Below are positions 25,619 to 34,205 of a stretch of DNA of 39,200 bases, in pieces; the stretch's first letter is position 1, and each line of letters starts with the position of its first letter. The translations under genes and the position numbers were made by a program. The notes beneath the pieces were generated by a model. That model had not been told where the DNA came from and did not search any database. It saw only the letters and a program-made list of their open reading frames with translations. The stretch is from an uncultured Burkholderiales bacterium. Lineage in GTDB: Bacteria > Pseudomonadota > Gammaproteobacteria > Burkholderiales > Burkholderiaceae_E. Location of the stretch: NCBI GenBank assembly GCA_903903975.1, contig CAIVAS010000017.1:1-39200 (forward strand), written 5' to 3'.

Positions 25619-26562
25619 CAGACCGGCCGGGTCAGATACACCCCTTCACGCCCGACGATCGGTTCGCGCGTCGGCATCATGACCGTGCAGTCGTCGCAGG
25701 GCGCCCGAATTTCATCGTGACCGTCGATCGCGATCAGTTCGTCCCGTGCGAAGGTCTCAAAGCCGACCAGTGGGCGCACAAAAGCAAAATCGGCGTTTGC
25801 CACCACATGCGTGCGAAGCAATTCGAGGCGGCGATGCGGTCCGGGCCGAGTCGGCTCCCGATCGATCAGACCGAAATGCCCCAGAAAATCGAGCGTGACC
25901 GCAATCGCCAGTTCGGATGACGAACGCTTGAAGTGCTGCCCGCATTCTGCGACCAACGCGATGCCGGCGCCCTGCGCCAAGCCATAGGCGCCGTGCTCGA
26001 TCAGCGGCACGCCAGACCCGATTCCTTGGGGCATGACCAGATGAATCGTCGGTCGCGCCAGTGCACTCGCAAGCGCGGCATTGCGCGAATGCGCCGGATA
26101 GACCCAGAAAGGCTCCACATCCTGGCTGGTCGAATGCAGATCAAGCAGATGGTCGGCTGCGGCCACCACCGGGCGCATCGCGCGGGCGCGGCTGAGCTCG
26201 ACGCTGTCCAGATCGCCATCGAGCCATTCGGAGGACCAGATCCGATTGAAATTGTGGGTGATCTGACGGCTCTCGAAAGGCCGCACCGGATCGAAACTTT
26301 CGTAGGCGGCAACGTTGGCAAAACTGACGGTCAGCGTCCCGATCTTCGGGCGAATGCCGGTATCGAGCAGATGGCAGGCCGCCACCATGCCGCAGAATTC
26401 ATTGCCGTGCGTGAGCGCATTGATCAGCACATGCGGGCCTGGCACGCCCGACTCGAAGCGATGGACATAGTCGACACCGACATTGCCCGATCGGTAGGCC
26501 GACAGGTCGCGAGGCAGGACTTCGAGGGTTGGAAGCTCAGTACTCAAGACAGATGACTCCAT
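25618..26562 (-). CDS. Succinylglutamate desuccinylase/aspartoacylase family zinc hydrolase
   Basis: A 314-residue zinc carboxypeptidase-like amidohydrolase (AstE/AspA family). Zinc ligands are visible in NALTHGNEFCG (His and Glu of HxxE) and in LLDLHSTSQD (His after Asp-Leu), with the arginine-containing RPFESRQITHNFNRIWSSEW block between. A glutamate in VAECGQHF would be the general base. The family removes N-acyl groups from amino acids such as N-succinylglutamate or N-acetylaspartate. The final 80 residues form the usual beta-rich C-terminal domain. ATG 26562 (MESSVLSTELP) is chosen over 26604; no strong ribosome site decides it. Divergent from gloB across 174 bases with no convincing promoter. 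Confidence 0.85.
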   Translation of the reverse strand: MESSVLSTELPTLEVLPRDLSAYRSGNVGVDYVHRFESGVPGPHVLINALTHGNEFCGMVAACHLLDTGIRPKIGTLTVSFANVAAYESFDPVRPFESRQITHNFNRIWSSEWLDGDLDSVELSRARAMRPVVAAADHLLDLHSTSQDVEPFWVYPAHSRNAALASALARPTIHLVMPQGIGSGVPLIEHGAYGLAQGAGIALVAECGQHFKRSSSELAIAVTLDFLGHFGLIDREPTRPGPHRRLELLRTHVVANADFAFVRPLVGFETFARDELIAIDGHDEIRAPCDDCTVMMPTREPIVGREGVYLTRPV

Positions 26563-26736
26563 GAATTCGACGCAGGTGCCGCCGACTTGCAGCCCCGCTG
26601 ACACACGACAGTCTCTCAGAATCAGCCTTGACGAGGTATCCGACGCGCGAACGCAATTGATCGGGGCGGTTTATGCTGCTGACCTTCAAGCGCCGTCGAA
26701 TCCGACAGCGTGGCCGCAACATCAGGAGAACCGACC

Positions 26737-27528
26737 ATGCTCGTCGAGCGAATCTGGACTGGCAATGCCTATCGCAATTTCAACTATCTCATTGCCTGTC
26801 CCGAGACCGGCGAGGCACTCGCCATCGACCCGGTCGATCATGAAAAATGCCTGTCGCGGGCCAAAGTACGGGGCTGGCAGATTACCCAGTTGCTCAACAC
26901 TCACGAACATCGGGATCACACCGGCGGCAATGACGCCATCGTGGCCGCCACCGGGGCCAAGGTCATCGCCCATCACAAGGCAGGCGGAAAAATCACCGGC
27001 ATGGACCGGGGGGTGAAGGCCGGCGATCTGATCAGGGTCGGCAAGACCGTCGAGCTCGAATGTCTCGATACCCCCGGGCACACCCTGTGCCATATCTGCC
27101 TGAGATCCCATACCGAGCAGCCGGCCCTCTTTTCGGGCGACACGCTTTTCAATGCCGGAGCAGGCAACTGCCACAACGGCGGCAGCATCGAATCGCTTTA
27201 CCAGACGTTTGCAGGCCAGCTCGGGAAACTGCCCGCCAACACACAGATCTATCCCGGCCACGACTACATCGAAAACAATCTGAAGTTCACGCTGTCGCGC
27301 GAGCCCGATAACGATGCAGCCAAAGCGCTTCTGGAGAAAGTGGCAGGGCATGATCCGGCCGATTCGATTGTCACAACGCTGAGCGATGAATTTCGGATCA
27401 ACACCTTTTTCAGACTGCAAAGCGCTAGCGTCATCGCGGGCCTGAGAGAACGCTTTGCCGAACTGCCCGCAAAGCCCACGGCTGAAATGGTCTTCGCAAA
27501 ACTGCGCGAATTGCGCAACACCTGGTGA
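26737..27528 (+). CDS. gloB: Hydroxyacylglutathione hydrolase (glyoxalase II), MBL fold
   Basis: A 263-residue metallo-beta-lactamase-fold hydrolase that splits S-lactoylglutathione into lactate and glutathione. The dinuclear metal site is complete: THEHRDH at 55-61, His115 in DTPGHT, Asp135 in FSGDTLF and His175 in YPGHDY. The C-terminal HAGH-type region (DEFRINTFFRL) supports glyoxalase II over a generic MBL protein. ATG 26737 has an AGGAGA ribosome site, so the upstream frame extension to 26710 is rejected. The next gene, a glyoxalase-I-superfamily protein, follows after eight bases, so the two are probably co-transcribed. Confidence 0.85.
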   Translation: MLVERIWTGNAYRNFNYLIACPETGEALAIDPVDHEKCLSRAKVRGWQITQLLNTHEHRDHTGGNDAIVAATGAKVIAHHKAGGKITGMDRGVKAGDLIRVGKTVELECLDTPGHTLCHICLRSHTEQPALFSGDTLFNAGAGNCHNGGSIESLYQTFAGQLGKLPANTQIYPGHDYIENNLKFTLSREPDNDAAKALLEKVAGHDPADSIVTTLSDEFRINTFFRLQSASVIAGLRERFAELPAKPTAEMVFAKLRELRNTW

Positions 27529-27536
27529 GGTGAATC

Positions 27537-28025
27537 ATGATCAAGGGACTGCACCACAACGCCTATCGCTGCCGCGACTCGGAAGAAACCCGGCAATTTT
27601 ATGAAGGCTTTCTCGGGCTGCCGCTGGCGGGCTCACTCTGGATCGAACAAACCAAGAGCGGCCGAAAAACCGACGTCCTGCACACCTTCTATCGGCTTGA
27701 CGACGGCTCGTTTCTGGCCTTTTTCGAAGCGCCCGATATGCCCTTCGACTTTAAACCGCAGCATGACTTCGATCTGCACATTGCCCTTGAAGTCGAACGC
27801 AAGGAGCTCGAGCCGATGATGACCAAAGGGCGGCAGGCAGGGCTTGAGGTGCGTGGCATCTCGGACCACCACTTTGCCGACTCGATCTATTTTCGCGATC
27901 CGAATGGCTATGTGATCGAGCTGACCGCCAAGCAGTCGGGACATGATGCGCATATGAATCCTGCGATCAACGGCGCGCGCGAAAAACTCGACCGATGGCA
28001 GGCCGCCAAGACCACCACCGCCTGA
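27537..28025 (+). CDS. VOC (glyoxalase/bleomycin-resistance) family protein
   Basis: A 162-residue vicinal-oxygen-chelate protein with paired beta-alpha-beta-beta-beta modules. Metal-ligand candidates are His7 in LHHNAY, a histidine in FDLHIALEV, and the C-terminal glutamate in GYVIELTAK; the block FYEGFLGLPL is typical. It could be a glyoxalase I-like lyase, a dioxygenase or a binding protein; the partner gloB, eight bases upstream, makes aldehyde detoxification attractive but unproved. GAGGTG precedes ATG 27537. Convergent with the hypothetical gene at 28058. Confidence 0.85.
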   Translation: MIKGLHHNAYRCRDSEETRQFYEGFLGLPLAGSLWIEQTKSGRKTDVLHTFYRLDDGSFLAFFEAPDMPFDFKPQHDFDLHIALEVERKELEPMMTKGRQAGLEVRGISDHHFADSIYFRDPNGYVIELTAKQSGHDAHMNPAINGAREKLDRWQAAKTTTA

Positions 28026-28057
28026 ATCCATCGCAGGCGAGGCTGCAACACCGGCGC

Positions 28058-28654
28058 CTAGTCGACGCCGTCTGACAACACTGCGAAACAGGCCTGGCGC
28101 AAGGCCCATGCGGCTTCAAAACTCACGCCCTGTTGCGTCGCCCACTGCGCCAGCGCCTGCTGCTGCAGCGGCGCCATCCTTTCGGCCAGCTTGTCGGGGG
28201 TGAGAAAAAACTCCGCTGTCAGCGATCGCAAGGGGGACTCTGACGCTTGCGGCGGCCCGGTGAAGTCGAGCCGCTGATTGTCGACCGTGAGAGAGCAATG
28301 CGCCTGCGGGATCGAGCTCACCGATGCCGCCCCGAGAATCCCCCCGATGCCAGGTGTATTGAACTCGCTCATGGCATAGATGCCGAGCGTCAGCACCACC
28401 TCGGGATGTCCGCAGGTTTGCGCAACGGTCGCAAGCAGATGGTGCTTTGAACTGTTGGTGCCTCGCTCTTCGCGCAAGATCGCAAGCGGATCACCCGGTC
28501 TTTGCGCATGCCCGTGGGGCAGCGCCCTGACATGGGCCGCCAGGGCATCGAAGCGCGAAAATCCCAGCGCGCAGATCTGAGCTCCCAGCACCGTGGCAGG
28601 ACTGATCGCAAACGCGAGCGGGTCATGAAAATGCACCTGACGCTCCTTGGCCAA
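28058..28654 (-). CDS. Hypothetical protein, possibly transglutaminase-like fold
   Basis: A 198-residue cytosolic protein with no signal peptide or membrane helix. The segment RPGDPLAILREERGTNSSKH (20 residues) followed by a long helix recalls, from memory, a family of short proteobacterial proteins in which the equivalent position is Gly-Thr-Cys-Ser-x-Lys-His, as in transglutaminase-like enzymes. Here the cysteine position is Asn. A later histidine lies in IPQAHCSLTVDNQRLDFTG, followed by an Asp, as a His-Asp pair would be. If the comparison is right this copy may be catalytically inactive. I cannot confirm the family without a profile search. It starts at ATG 28654, downstream of rlmJ in the same direction. 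Confidence 0.6.
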   Translation of the reverse strand: MAKERQVHFHDPLAFAISPATVLGAQICALGFSRFDALAAHVRALPHGHAQRPGDPLAILREERGTNSSKHHLLATVAQTCGHPEVVLTLGIYAMSEFNTPGIGGILGAASVSSIPQAHCSLTVDNQRLDFTGPPQASESPLRSLTAEFFLTPDKLAERMAPLQQQALAQWATQQGVSFEAAWALRQACFAVLSDGVD

Positions 28655-28725
28655 AAGTTTGACGCAACCGAATCGAGCCAGTGTAAGCGCAGTCCGCTGC
28701 CGACCGGCGATGTGCAGACTGGTGG

Positions 28726-29583
28726 TCAGGCCGTCTCGGAGACTGCGAGTCTGTGACCGGCCCCACGAAATTGGCCCAGCAAGCTGACCATCACCGGCAG
28801 GGCTTCGCGAAGTTGTGCAGCCAGCGTATAGGGCGGGTTGATGATGAAAAGGCCGCTGCCCAGCAATCCGAAGCCGCGCTCGTTGGGCTCGGCAAGCGTC
28901 AGGCGCGCATGCAGCCAGCCCTTTCTCGCCAGCGATTGCGCGACCTCCTCGAGGCGCTTGGGCAGTTGCGCCGACTCACGCAGATCGAGATGCGGATACC
29001 AGACCATCACGGTGCCTTCGGCAAAGCGGGTGAGCGCCTCGCGAACCCCTGCCACCACTGCAGCGTAATCGCTCTTGATCTCGTAACTCGGATCAATGAG
29101 CACCACGCCGCGGCGACTCGTCGGTGGCCATTGCGACTTCATGCCGGCGAACCCGTCGACATGCTGAACCATCACCTGTCGGTCGCCTGCAAAGTTCTCG
29201 AGCAAGAGCGCCTGGTCGGTCGGGTGCAGTTCGAAGAGGCGCAGCTGATCCTGTGCACGCATCAAACCACGGGCAATGCGCGGAGATCCCGGATAGAGGG
29301 TCAATGTCTCACCCGGATTGAAGGCGCGAACCTGATCAACATAGTCGGCGAGCATCGGCGGCAAGTCGGGCGCCAGCCAGAGTCGATCGATCCCCTGCCG
29401 ATATTCCGCATGTTTTTGGGTGTACGCCGAATCAAGCGCGTAAGCACCGGCTGCGGCATGGGTGTCGATCAGGCGCCAGGCCTTGTCTTTGGCGTTCATG
29501 TGACGCAGCACCGCCACCAGCGTGGCGTGCTTGAGCACGTCGGCATGATTGCCGGCATGAAAGGCGTGTCGGTAAGCGAGCAT
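28726..29583 (-). CDS. rlmJ: 23S rRNA (adenine(2030)-N6)-methyltransferase RlmJ
   Basis: A 285-residue SAM-dependent methyltransferase that makes m6A2030 in 23S rRNA. The N-terminus LAYRHAFHAGNHADVLKH is diagnostic of RlmJ. SAM-binding and catalytic elements follow: DTHAAAGAYAL at 40-50, YPGSPRIA at 97-104, FELHP near 117, and the catalytic motif Asp164-Pro-Ser-Tyr, where many members have Asp-Pro-Pro-Tyr. NPPYTLA lies near the C-terminus. The length matches E. coli RlmJ (280). It is divergent from the SDR gene across 128 bases. Confidence 0.95.
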   Translation of the reverse strand: MLAYRHAFHAGNHADVLKHATLVAVLRHMNAKDKAWRLIDTHAAAGAYALDSAYTQKHAEYRQGIDRLWLAPDLPPMLADYVDQVRAFNPGETLTLYPGSPRIARGLMRAQDQLRLFELHPTDQALLLENFAGDRQVMVQHVDGFAGMKSQWPPTSRRGVVLIDPSYEIKSDYAAVVAGVREALTRFAEGTVMVWYPHLDLRESAQLPKRLEEVAQSLARKGWLHARLTLAEPNERGFGLLGSGLFIINPPYTLAAQLREALPVMVSLLGQFRGAGHRLAVSETA

Positions 29584-29711
29584 GGTGCGATGGTGCCAGA
29601 TCGCGCGCGGTCGACCGACAACGCATAATGCCGGCCAGCGCGCGGCTCACGCTTCGTTTGATTTGGAATGCGTCGGACGCTTCAGACCCGACTGACCGAC
29701 AGGAGATCGTC

Positions 29712-30485
29712 ATGACCCACTTTGCCCAACCGGCGCCAGGCTCCCGAGGGGTCATGCTGGTGACTGGCGGCAGCCGTGGCATCGGCGCAGCCACCGCCCG
29801 CCTGGCCGCTGACCGCGGCTGGTCGGTCGGCATTGTCTACCGCGACCGTGATGCCGACGCGGCGGCGGTCGTCGCCGCAATCGAAGCCACGGGCGCCAAA
29901 GCGCTTGCGATCAAGGCAGACCTCGCCGATGAGGCATCGATCGTGCAGGCCTTTCGCATCGCCGAACAGCTCGGCCCATTGCGAACCCTGATCAACAATG
30001 CCGGCATTACCGGCGGCGTCTCGCGGGTTGCCGATCTGAAGGGCGAGGCACTCGATGCCGCCTTGCGCATCAATGTCTGGGCGCCGTTCATCTGCGCTCG
30101 TGAAGCAATCCTCAGAATGTCGACTCGGCACGGCGGCAGTGGCGGGTCGATTGTCAATGTCGGCTCGGGCGCCTCGCAGCAAGGCTCGCCGGGCGTCTGG
30201 GTGCATTACGCCGCCACCAAGGGAGCGCTCGACACCATGACCATCGGCCTGGCCAAGGAAGTTGCGGGTGAAGGCATCCGCGTCAATGGCGTGAGGCCCG
30301 GCATCGTCGACACCGAAATTCACGCCGACCGCCCGCCTGGCCAACTCGATGACATGGCGCGCACCGTACCGATGGGTCGCATCGGGTCTCCGGGTGAGAT
30401 CGCACACACCATCGTCTGGCTGGCCAGCGACGAGGAGTCACCTTATGTCACCGGCGCGCTGGTTGATGCCCGTGGCGGGCGTTAG
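29712..30485 (+). CDS. Short-chain dehydrogenase/reductase (SDR)
   Basis: A 257-residue classical SDR using NAD(P)H. It has the cofactor glycine motif TGGSRGIG (18-25), NNAG (96-99), Asn121, Ser152 in NVGSGAS, and catalytic Tyr166/Lys170 in YAATK. The ending (ASDEESPYVTGALVDARGG) is typical of the FabG-like group, and an acyl-carrier or sugar-alcohol substrate cannot be told apart. ATG 29712 has AGGAGATCGTC upstream, so the longer frame from 29628 is rejected. The next gene begins 43 bases on in the same direction. Confidence 0.92.
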   Translation: MTHFAQPAPGSRGVMLVTGGSRGIGAATARLAADRGWSVGIVYRDRDADAAAVVAAIEATGAKALAIKADLADEASIVQAFRIAEQLGPLRTLINNAGITGGVSRVADLKGEALDAALRINVWAPFICAREAILRMSTRHGGSGGSIVNVGSGASQQGSPGVWVHYAATKGALDTMTIGLAKEVAGEGIRVNGVRPGIVDTEIHADRPPGQLDDMARTVPMGRIGSPGEIAHTIVWLASDEESPYVTGALVDARGGR

Positions 30486-30528
30486 TCGATTCCAGAACTT
30501 CGTGCAGCCCACTCAATCGGAAACACCC

Positions 30529-31683
30529 ATGGCTCAGACCCCTGACACGACACACCTTCCAATCGATGAAAGCGCAGGCTGGCGGGCGGTCGCCGACTGG
30601 TATCGCGCTTATTTCACCGGCATCGTGCTGAGCACTGTGGCCCGGCGCAGCAGCGCTCGTGCCGCTGAACTGGTCTATCACCTGTTTTCGCATCAGCGCA
30701 CCGAGCGTTTCCTGCCTGGTCTGCGCAAGCTCGGCATCGATCAACTGCCGCATGCGGTCGCCGCCGCGCAGTACCACTATCTGTCGAACGATATCGGCGG
30801 CGTCCCGGTTCAGTACATGTATGAATCCGACCGAAAGGCCTGGATCCGTTACCCGGTGCCGCGCTGGGCCTGGACTGGCACGGCGCTGTGCGGCATTCCG
30901 ACCGAAGTCTCGCGCGCAATGCTGGCCGGCTGGCATGCGCAAAACGGTGTGTCGCTGGGCAATCCGCGTCTGGGCTTTGTGTGCACCAAACAGGCGACTG
31001 ACGGCCAGTCGGGGCTCGAGGGCTATTACTTTGAATACGACCGCGATCTGTCTTCAGAGGAGCGACTGCGCTTTGCCCGCAATGAAGATGCCCCCGATTT
31101 CGATGCCGCCGCGGCCCCCCGACTGCCCACGACCACCTGGCCGCAAAGCCGGTTGGCCAAGGCACACCGCAACTACGCGATGGAGTACATCCGCACTGCC
31201 CTGCCGGTGGCAGTCAACCTGTGGGGACCGCAGGAAGCCATCGATCTGCTGGGTCTGACCGGGCGCCTGGTCGGCATGCAGTTCTTTCACGAGACCGCCT
31301 CACGCCTGGGCGTGACCGGCTCGCAGCACCAACACACCGCAGGCGGCATCGGCCGTGTTGGCGACATGAGCAACGTTCAACACAGCGACACCTCGGCCGA
31401 GGCGTTCAGTGATTTCATGTCCCGGCTGATCACTGCCCAGGGCGACCGGTGCGAGGTGCAGCGCAACGGTGATCATGTGCGGGTCTTTCAGCATGGCTGG
31501 ACGCTGATGGATGATCTCGCGCAGCCGCATCCGAGCATTGCGACCGCCTTCAACGGGCTGCTTGAAGGCGCGCTTGCCGCTCACAATCATCGGCTCAGCC
31601 TGCACACGACCGTCATTCGCAATCAAGGGCGCTTCGAATTCGAATGGCTGATCCGTTCAGCTGCGTCGTCGCGCCACCGGTAG
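30529..31683 (+). CDS. Conserved-looking protein of unknown function (384 residues)
   Basis: I do not recognise the family. The protein has no signal peptide, clear membrane segment or standard nucleotide motif. The N-terminal 60 residues are helical (ADWYRAYFTGIVLSTVARR). A dense aromatic middle contains WIRYPVPRWAWTG, GIPTEVSRAMLAGWHAQNG and GLEGYYFEYDRDL, which looks like a folded, substrate-binding core. A further helical block (MQFFHETASRLGV) leads to a C-terminal region ending RFEFEWLIR, whose pattern distantly recalls ligand-binding proteins such as V4R or ATC-hydrolase domains; this is only an impression. ATG 30529 is chosen because the longer frame overlaps the SDR gene; no strong ribosome site. 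Probably co-transcribed with the SDR. Confidence 0.7.
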   Translation: MAQTPDTTHLPIDESAGWRAVADWYRAYFTGIVLSTVARRSSARAAELVYHLFSHQRTERFLPGLRKLGIDQLPHAVAAAQYHYLSNDIGGVPVQYMYESDRKAWIRYPVPRWAWTGTALCGIPTEVSRAMLAGWHAQNGVSLGNPRLGFVCTKQATDGQSGLEGYYFEYDRDLSSEERLRFARNEDAPDFDAAAAPRLPTTTWPQSRLAKAHRNYAMEYIRTALPVAVNLWGPQEAIDLLGLTGRLVGMQFFHETASRLGVTGSQHQHTAGGIGRVGDMSNVQHSDTSAEAFSDFMSRLITAQGDRCEVQRNGDHVRVFQHGWTLMDDLAQPHPSIATAFNGLLEGALAAHNHRLSLHTTVIRNQGRFEFEWLIRSAASSRHR

Positions 31684-31702
31684 TCAGCCGGCGCTCGACG
31701 CC

Positions 31703-32269
31703 TCAGGGGATCAACCGGCAGGCGCCCGAGTCATCGAAGCGAACCCTGCGATGACCATCGCGTGCCAGCTCAAGCCAGTCGAGAGCGTCAATCCTGGCGA
31801 GCAGCACGGCCAGATGGTGCGAGGCGTGATCGCCGTGGGCTCTCGACGCGAAGACCGAACCGGGCGCAGCTGGCGCGAGATAGTCCGTGGCCGCCGCCGT
31901 CCGTGAGACCTGCTCCCAGGCGGCCTCTACCTGTTCACCACCGGTCTGCACCTGCACGGTCACCCGGGCGCGCAATTGCCAGTTCAATCGCCGGCTCCAG
32001 AAAACCAGTACGGCGTGAGGCTGTCCCTGCAGTTCAGCGACCTTGGGACTTCGGCTGTCGGTATAAACCTGCAGCGTGCCGGCATTCGGATCGGCCCGGC
32101 GCAACACGACAGTGCGCGCCTGAGGCAGGCCATCGGCGTCGACCCCTGCCAGGACCGGCGTGCGCCACTCATGGTCACGCTCGCCGACCGCGCGCTGCAA
32201 CTGCAGCCAGATCTGCCCGCGCAGGCTCTCGAAATCGATATCGGCGGGATGATCGGACGACGCGCTCAT
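31703..32269 (-). CDS. Pyridoxamine 5'-phosphate oxidase-like flavoprotein
   Basis: A 188-residue protein with the split-barrel FMN-binding fold of the PNPOx family. The FMN-binding strand motif RTVVLRRAD near 55, DSRSPKVAEL near 72 and RRLNWQLRARV near 93 follow the family order, and the C-terminal half has a long basic segment near the end. It lacks the C-terminal PNPOx dimerisation domain consensus, so it fits the shorter Alr4036-like group rather than the true biosynthetic PdxH. Convergent with the unknown 384-residue protein and in the same direction as the peroxidase gene. Confidence 0.8.
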   Translation of the reverse strand: MSASSDHPADIDFESLRGQIWLQLQRAVGERDHEWRTPVLAGVDADGLPQARTVVLRRADPNAGTLQVYTDSRSPKVAELQGQPHAVLVFWSRRLNWQLRARVTVQVQTGGEQVEAAWEQVSRTAAATDYLAPAAPGSVFASRAHGDHASHHLAVLLARIDALDWLELARDGHRRVRFDDSGACRLIP

Positions 32270-32294
32270 CAGGCGATGTTAGCGCGTCGATCCC

Positions 32295-33995
32295 TCAGGG
32301 TCTGATCGCCTGGCGGCATTGCTGCGGTAGTCGATAGGCCTGCGGTTGCTGCGGATCGAAGCCGTCGGTCAGGGTGCACATGAAAGCGATCAGATCCTGC
32401 ACATCGGCAGCATTCAACCTGACCCCTGCTCGCGGCGGCGTGAAAGGCGGGCGAATCTCGCGATTATTCTGATAGATGACCGGCAGATCGTTGTAGGCAA
32501 TGTCGGGCGTGCCATCCGCCTTGAGATAGAACTTTTGCGGCGTGATGTCGCGATTGACATAGAAGTCGATGACCTGAGCGAGCGACGAGAAAACGCCGTT
32601 GTGCTCATAGCTGCTCTTGAGCGCCACATTGCGTAAACCCGGCACGCGAAAGGCACCGCACAGCGCAGCATCGCCGACCGAATCGGTTCGGAACGGTCCA
32701 CAAAAGCCAAGGTCGTAGTACTTATGCCCCGGCGCACCCAGTGCCGTGCCATTGAGCAGCCCGGTCTGACCGATTGCGGCCAATGCGGTCGGTGCGGTCG
32801 CATCAACGTTGTAAGGAATCCTCCAGTTGCGAGGAACCGCCAGCGTTCGATAGCTCAGGTCGGTGAACATCTGCGGGCCAGGCGTCGCCTGAGCAGCACC
32901 GTTGGAGTTGTGACAGCCTGCACACGCCCCCTTGTTCGCATCATTGAACCATTGCTGTCCCCGCGCTTCCTGCGGGGTAAAGCTCGCCAGATTTTTCGAT
33001 ACCGCATCAAATTTGCTGTTGAAGAGCACGAAGGATCTTTCTTCGCTCTCATATCGCGCCAGCGCATCGGCAATCAGGGTCAGCACCGTGTCGGGATTGC
33101 TCTGCGAGGTCACAGGCCCATAGACCGTGCGAAATGCAGTGAGATAAGGACGAGTCAGCAGCTTGGCCAACACCGCAGCGCTGTTGGCATTGGCCATTTC
33201 GTGGCTGCTGACAAAGGGACCCTTGGCCTGATCGAACACCGTCGAAGCGCGCCCATCCCACATCAGTCCGCGGCGCGGAGTGCCGAGTTTGCCTGACGCC
33301 CCGTTATTCACCGTCCCGGCCCTGTTGGTCGCGGCCAGGAAACTGAAAGCCGGGGTCACCGAGGCATAGGCTGCTGTCGGCGCCGTCCTGAATCCCGCCA
33401 CCGCCCCACTGATACCCCCCAGCGGAAGGCCACGATCGTCGACCGGCGCCCAGTTGCCAGCCGGCGAATGACACGAGGCACACGCCACATTGCCGCCGGC
33501 CGACAGGCCGCGATCGAAGAACAAAGTGCGGCCGAGCCCGGCTTTCGCCGATAGCGATGCGGTCGCATTGATCATCAGATTCACGACGCCAGTCACCGTG
33601 CGCCCACCAATGGTGACCTTCGCGGTGATCGTGTCAGCCCCGCTGCAACCGGTGGCGATATAACTCGCCGCAGCAATGCCATCGCGCGCGCTCACCTGCG
33701 CCTCGAGCAGCGCGGTGCCGGTCGCGGCACATGGCGACGACAGCTGAACGGTGGCAGCGCCTGTAAACAGACTGCCGTCTGCATTCTTCAATGTCGTGAT
33801 CACGGCCGTGGTGCCGTCGTTGGCAATCGGACTGCTCAACAGACCAACCGTCACGATCGCTGGGATCGCTACCGGCAACGGCGCTGGTGCGGGCGTTTTG
33901 GGGGGCGGTGCCGTCGCAGCAATGGCCCCCTGAAAGGCAAGCACCTGCAATGCGATGAAAAGGCCACCCAACGAAAGTCTTCGATCGATACGCAT
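32295..33995 (-). CDS. Diheme cytochrome c peroxidase/MauG-type protein with N-terminal Ig-like domain
   Basis: A 566-residue periplasmic protein. It has a Sec signal (LGGLFIALQVLAFQGAIA) with cleavage near ATA, a Pro/Ala spacer (28-45), then an Ig-like (Big_1/invasin-type) domain at about 45-143 (TVGLLSSPIANDGTTAVITT and GADTITAKVTIGGRTV). The diheme peroxidase part follows: first heme site CASCH at 172-176, WDGRA at 246-250, SSHEM at 263-267, second heme site CAGCH at 358-362, and His465 in YEHNG, a typical distal region. Catalysis could be peroxide reduction or MauG-like oxidation. The Ig-like domain before the peroxidase is unusual. Confidence 0.85.
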   Translation of the reverse strand: MRIDRRLSLGGLFIALQVLAFQGAIAATAPPPKTPAPAPLPVAIPAIVTVGLLSSPIANDGTTAVITTLKNADGSLFTGAATVQLSSPCAATGTALLEAQVSARDGIAAASYIATGCSGADTITAKVTIGGRTVTGVVNLMINATASLSAKAGLGRTLFFDRGLSAGGNVACASCHSPAGNWAPVDDRGLPLGGISGAVAGFRTAPTAAYASVTPAFSFLAATNRAGTVNNGASGKLGTPRRGLMWDGRASTVFDQAKGPFVSSHEMANANSAAVLAKLLTRPYLTAFRTVYGPVTSQSNPDTVLTLIADALARYESEERSFVLFNSKFDAVSKNLASFTPQEARGQQWFNDANKGACAGCHNSNGAAQATPGPQMFTDLSYRTLAVPRNWRIPYNVDATAPTALAAIGQTGLLNGTALGAPGHKYYDLGFCGPFRTDSVGDAALCGAFRVPGLRNVALKSSYEHNGVFSSLAQVIDFYVNRDITPQKFYLKADGTPDIAYNDLPVIYQNNREIRPPFTPPRAGVRLNAADVQDLIAFMCTLTDGFDPQQPQAYRLPQQCRQAIRP

Positions 33996-34205
33996 GGCGT
34001 GAGGTCCCGGATCAGCAGCGCTGCAAATGCGGCTGATGGTTCCATGAATCGATTCGAATAAGTCGGGGCTGCCCGACCGCCTGTCCGCCGATGGCGTCCG
34101 TCAGCACCGGCGGTATCGGCCACTCATCTGCCGTGTCGGGATGCCGACCCTTTGGCGTATTTCGGGCTGTGACTTAGTTCACACTTTTCAGGGGCGGCCC
34201 TGCCC

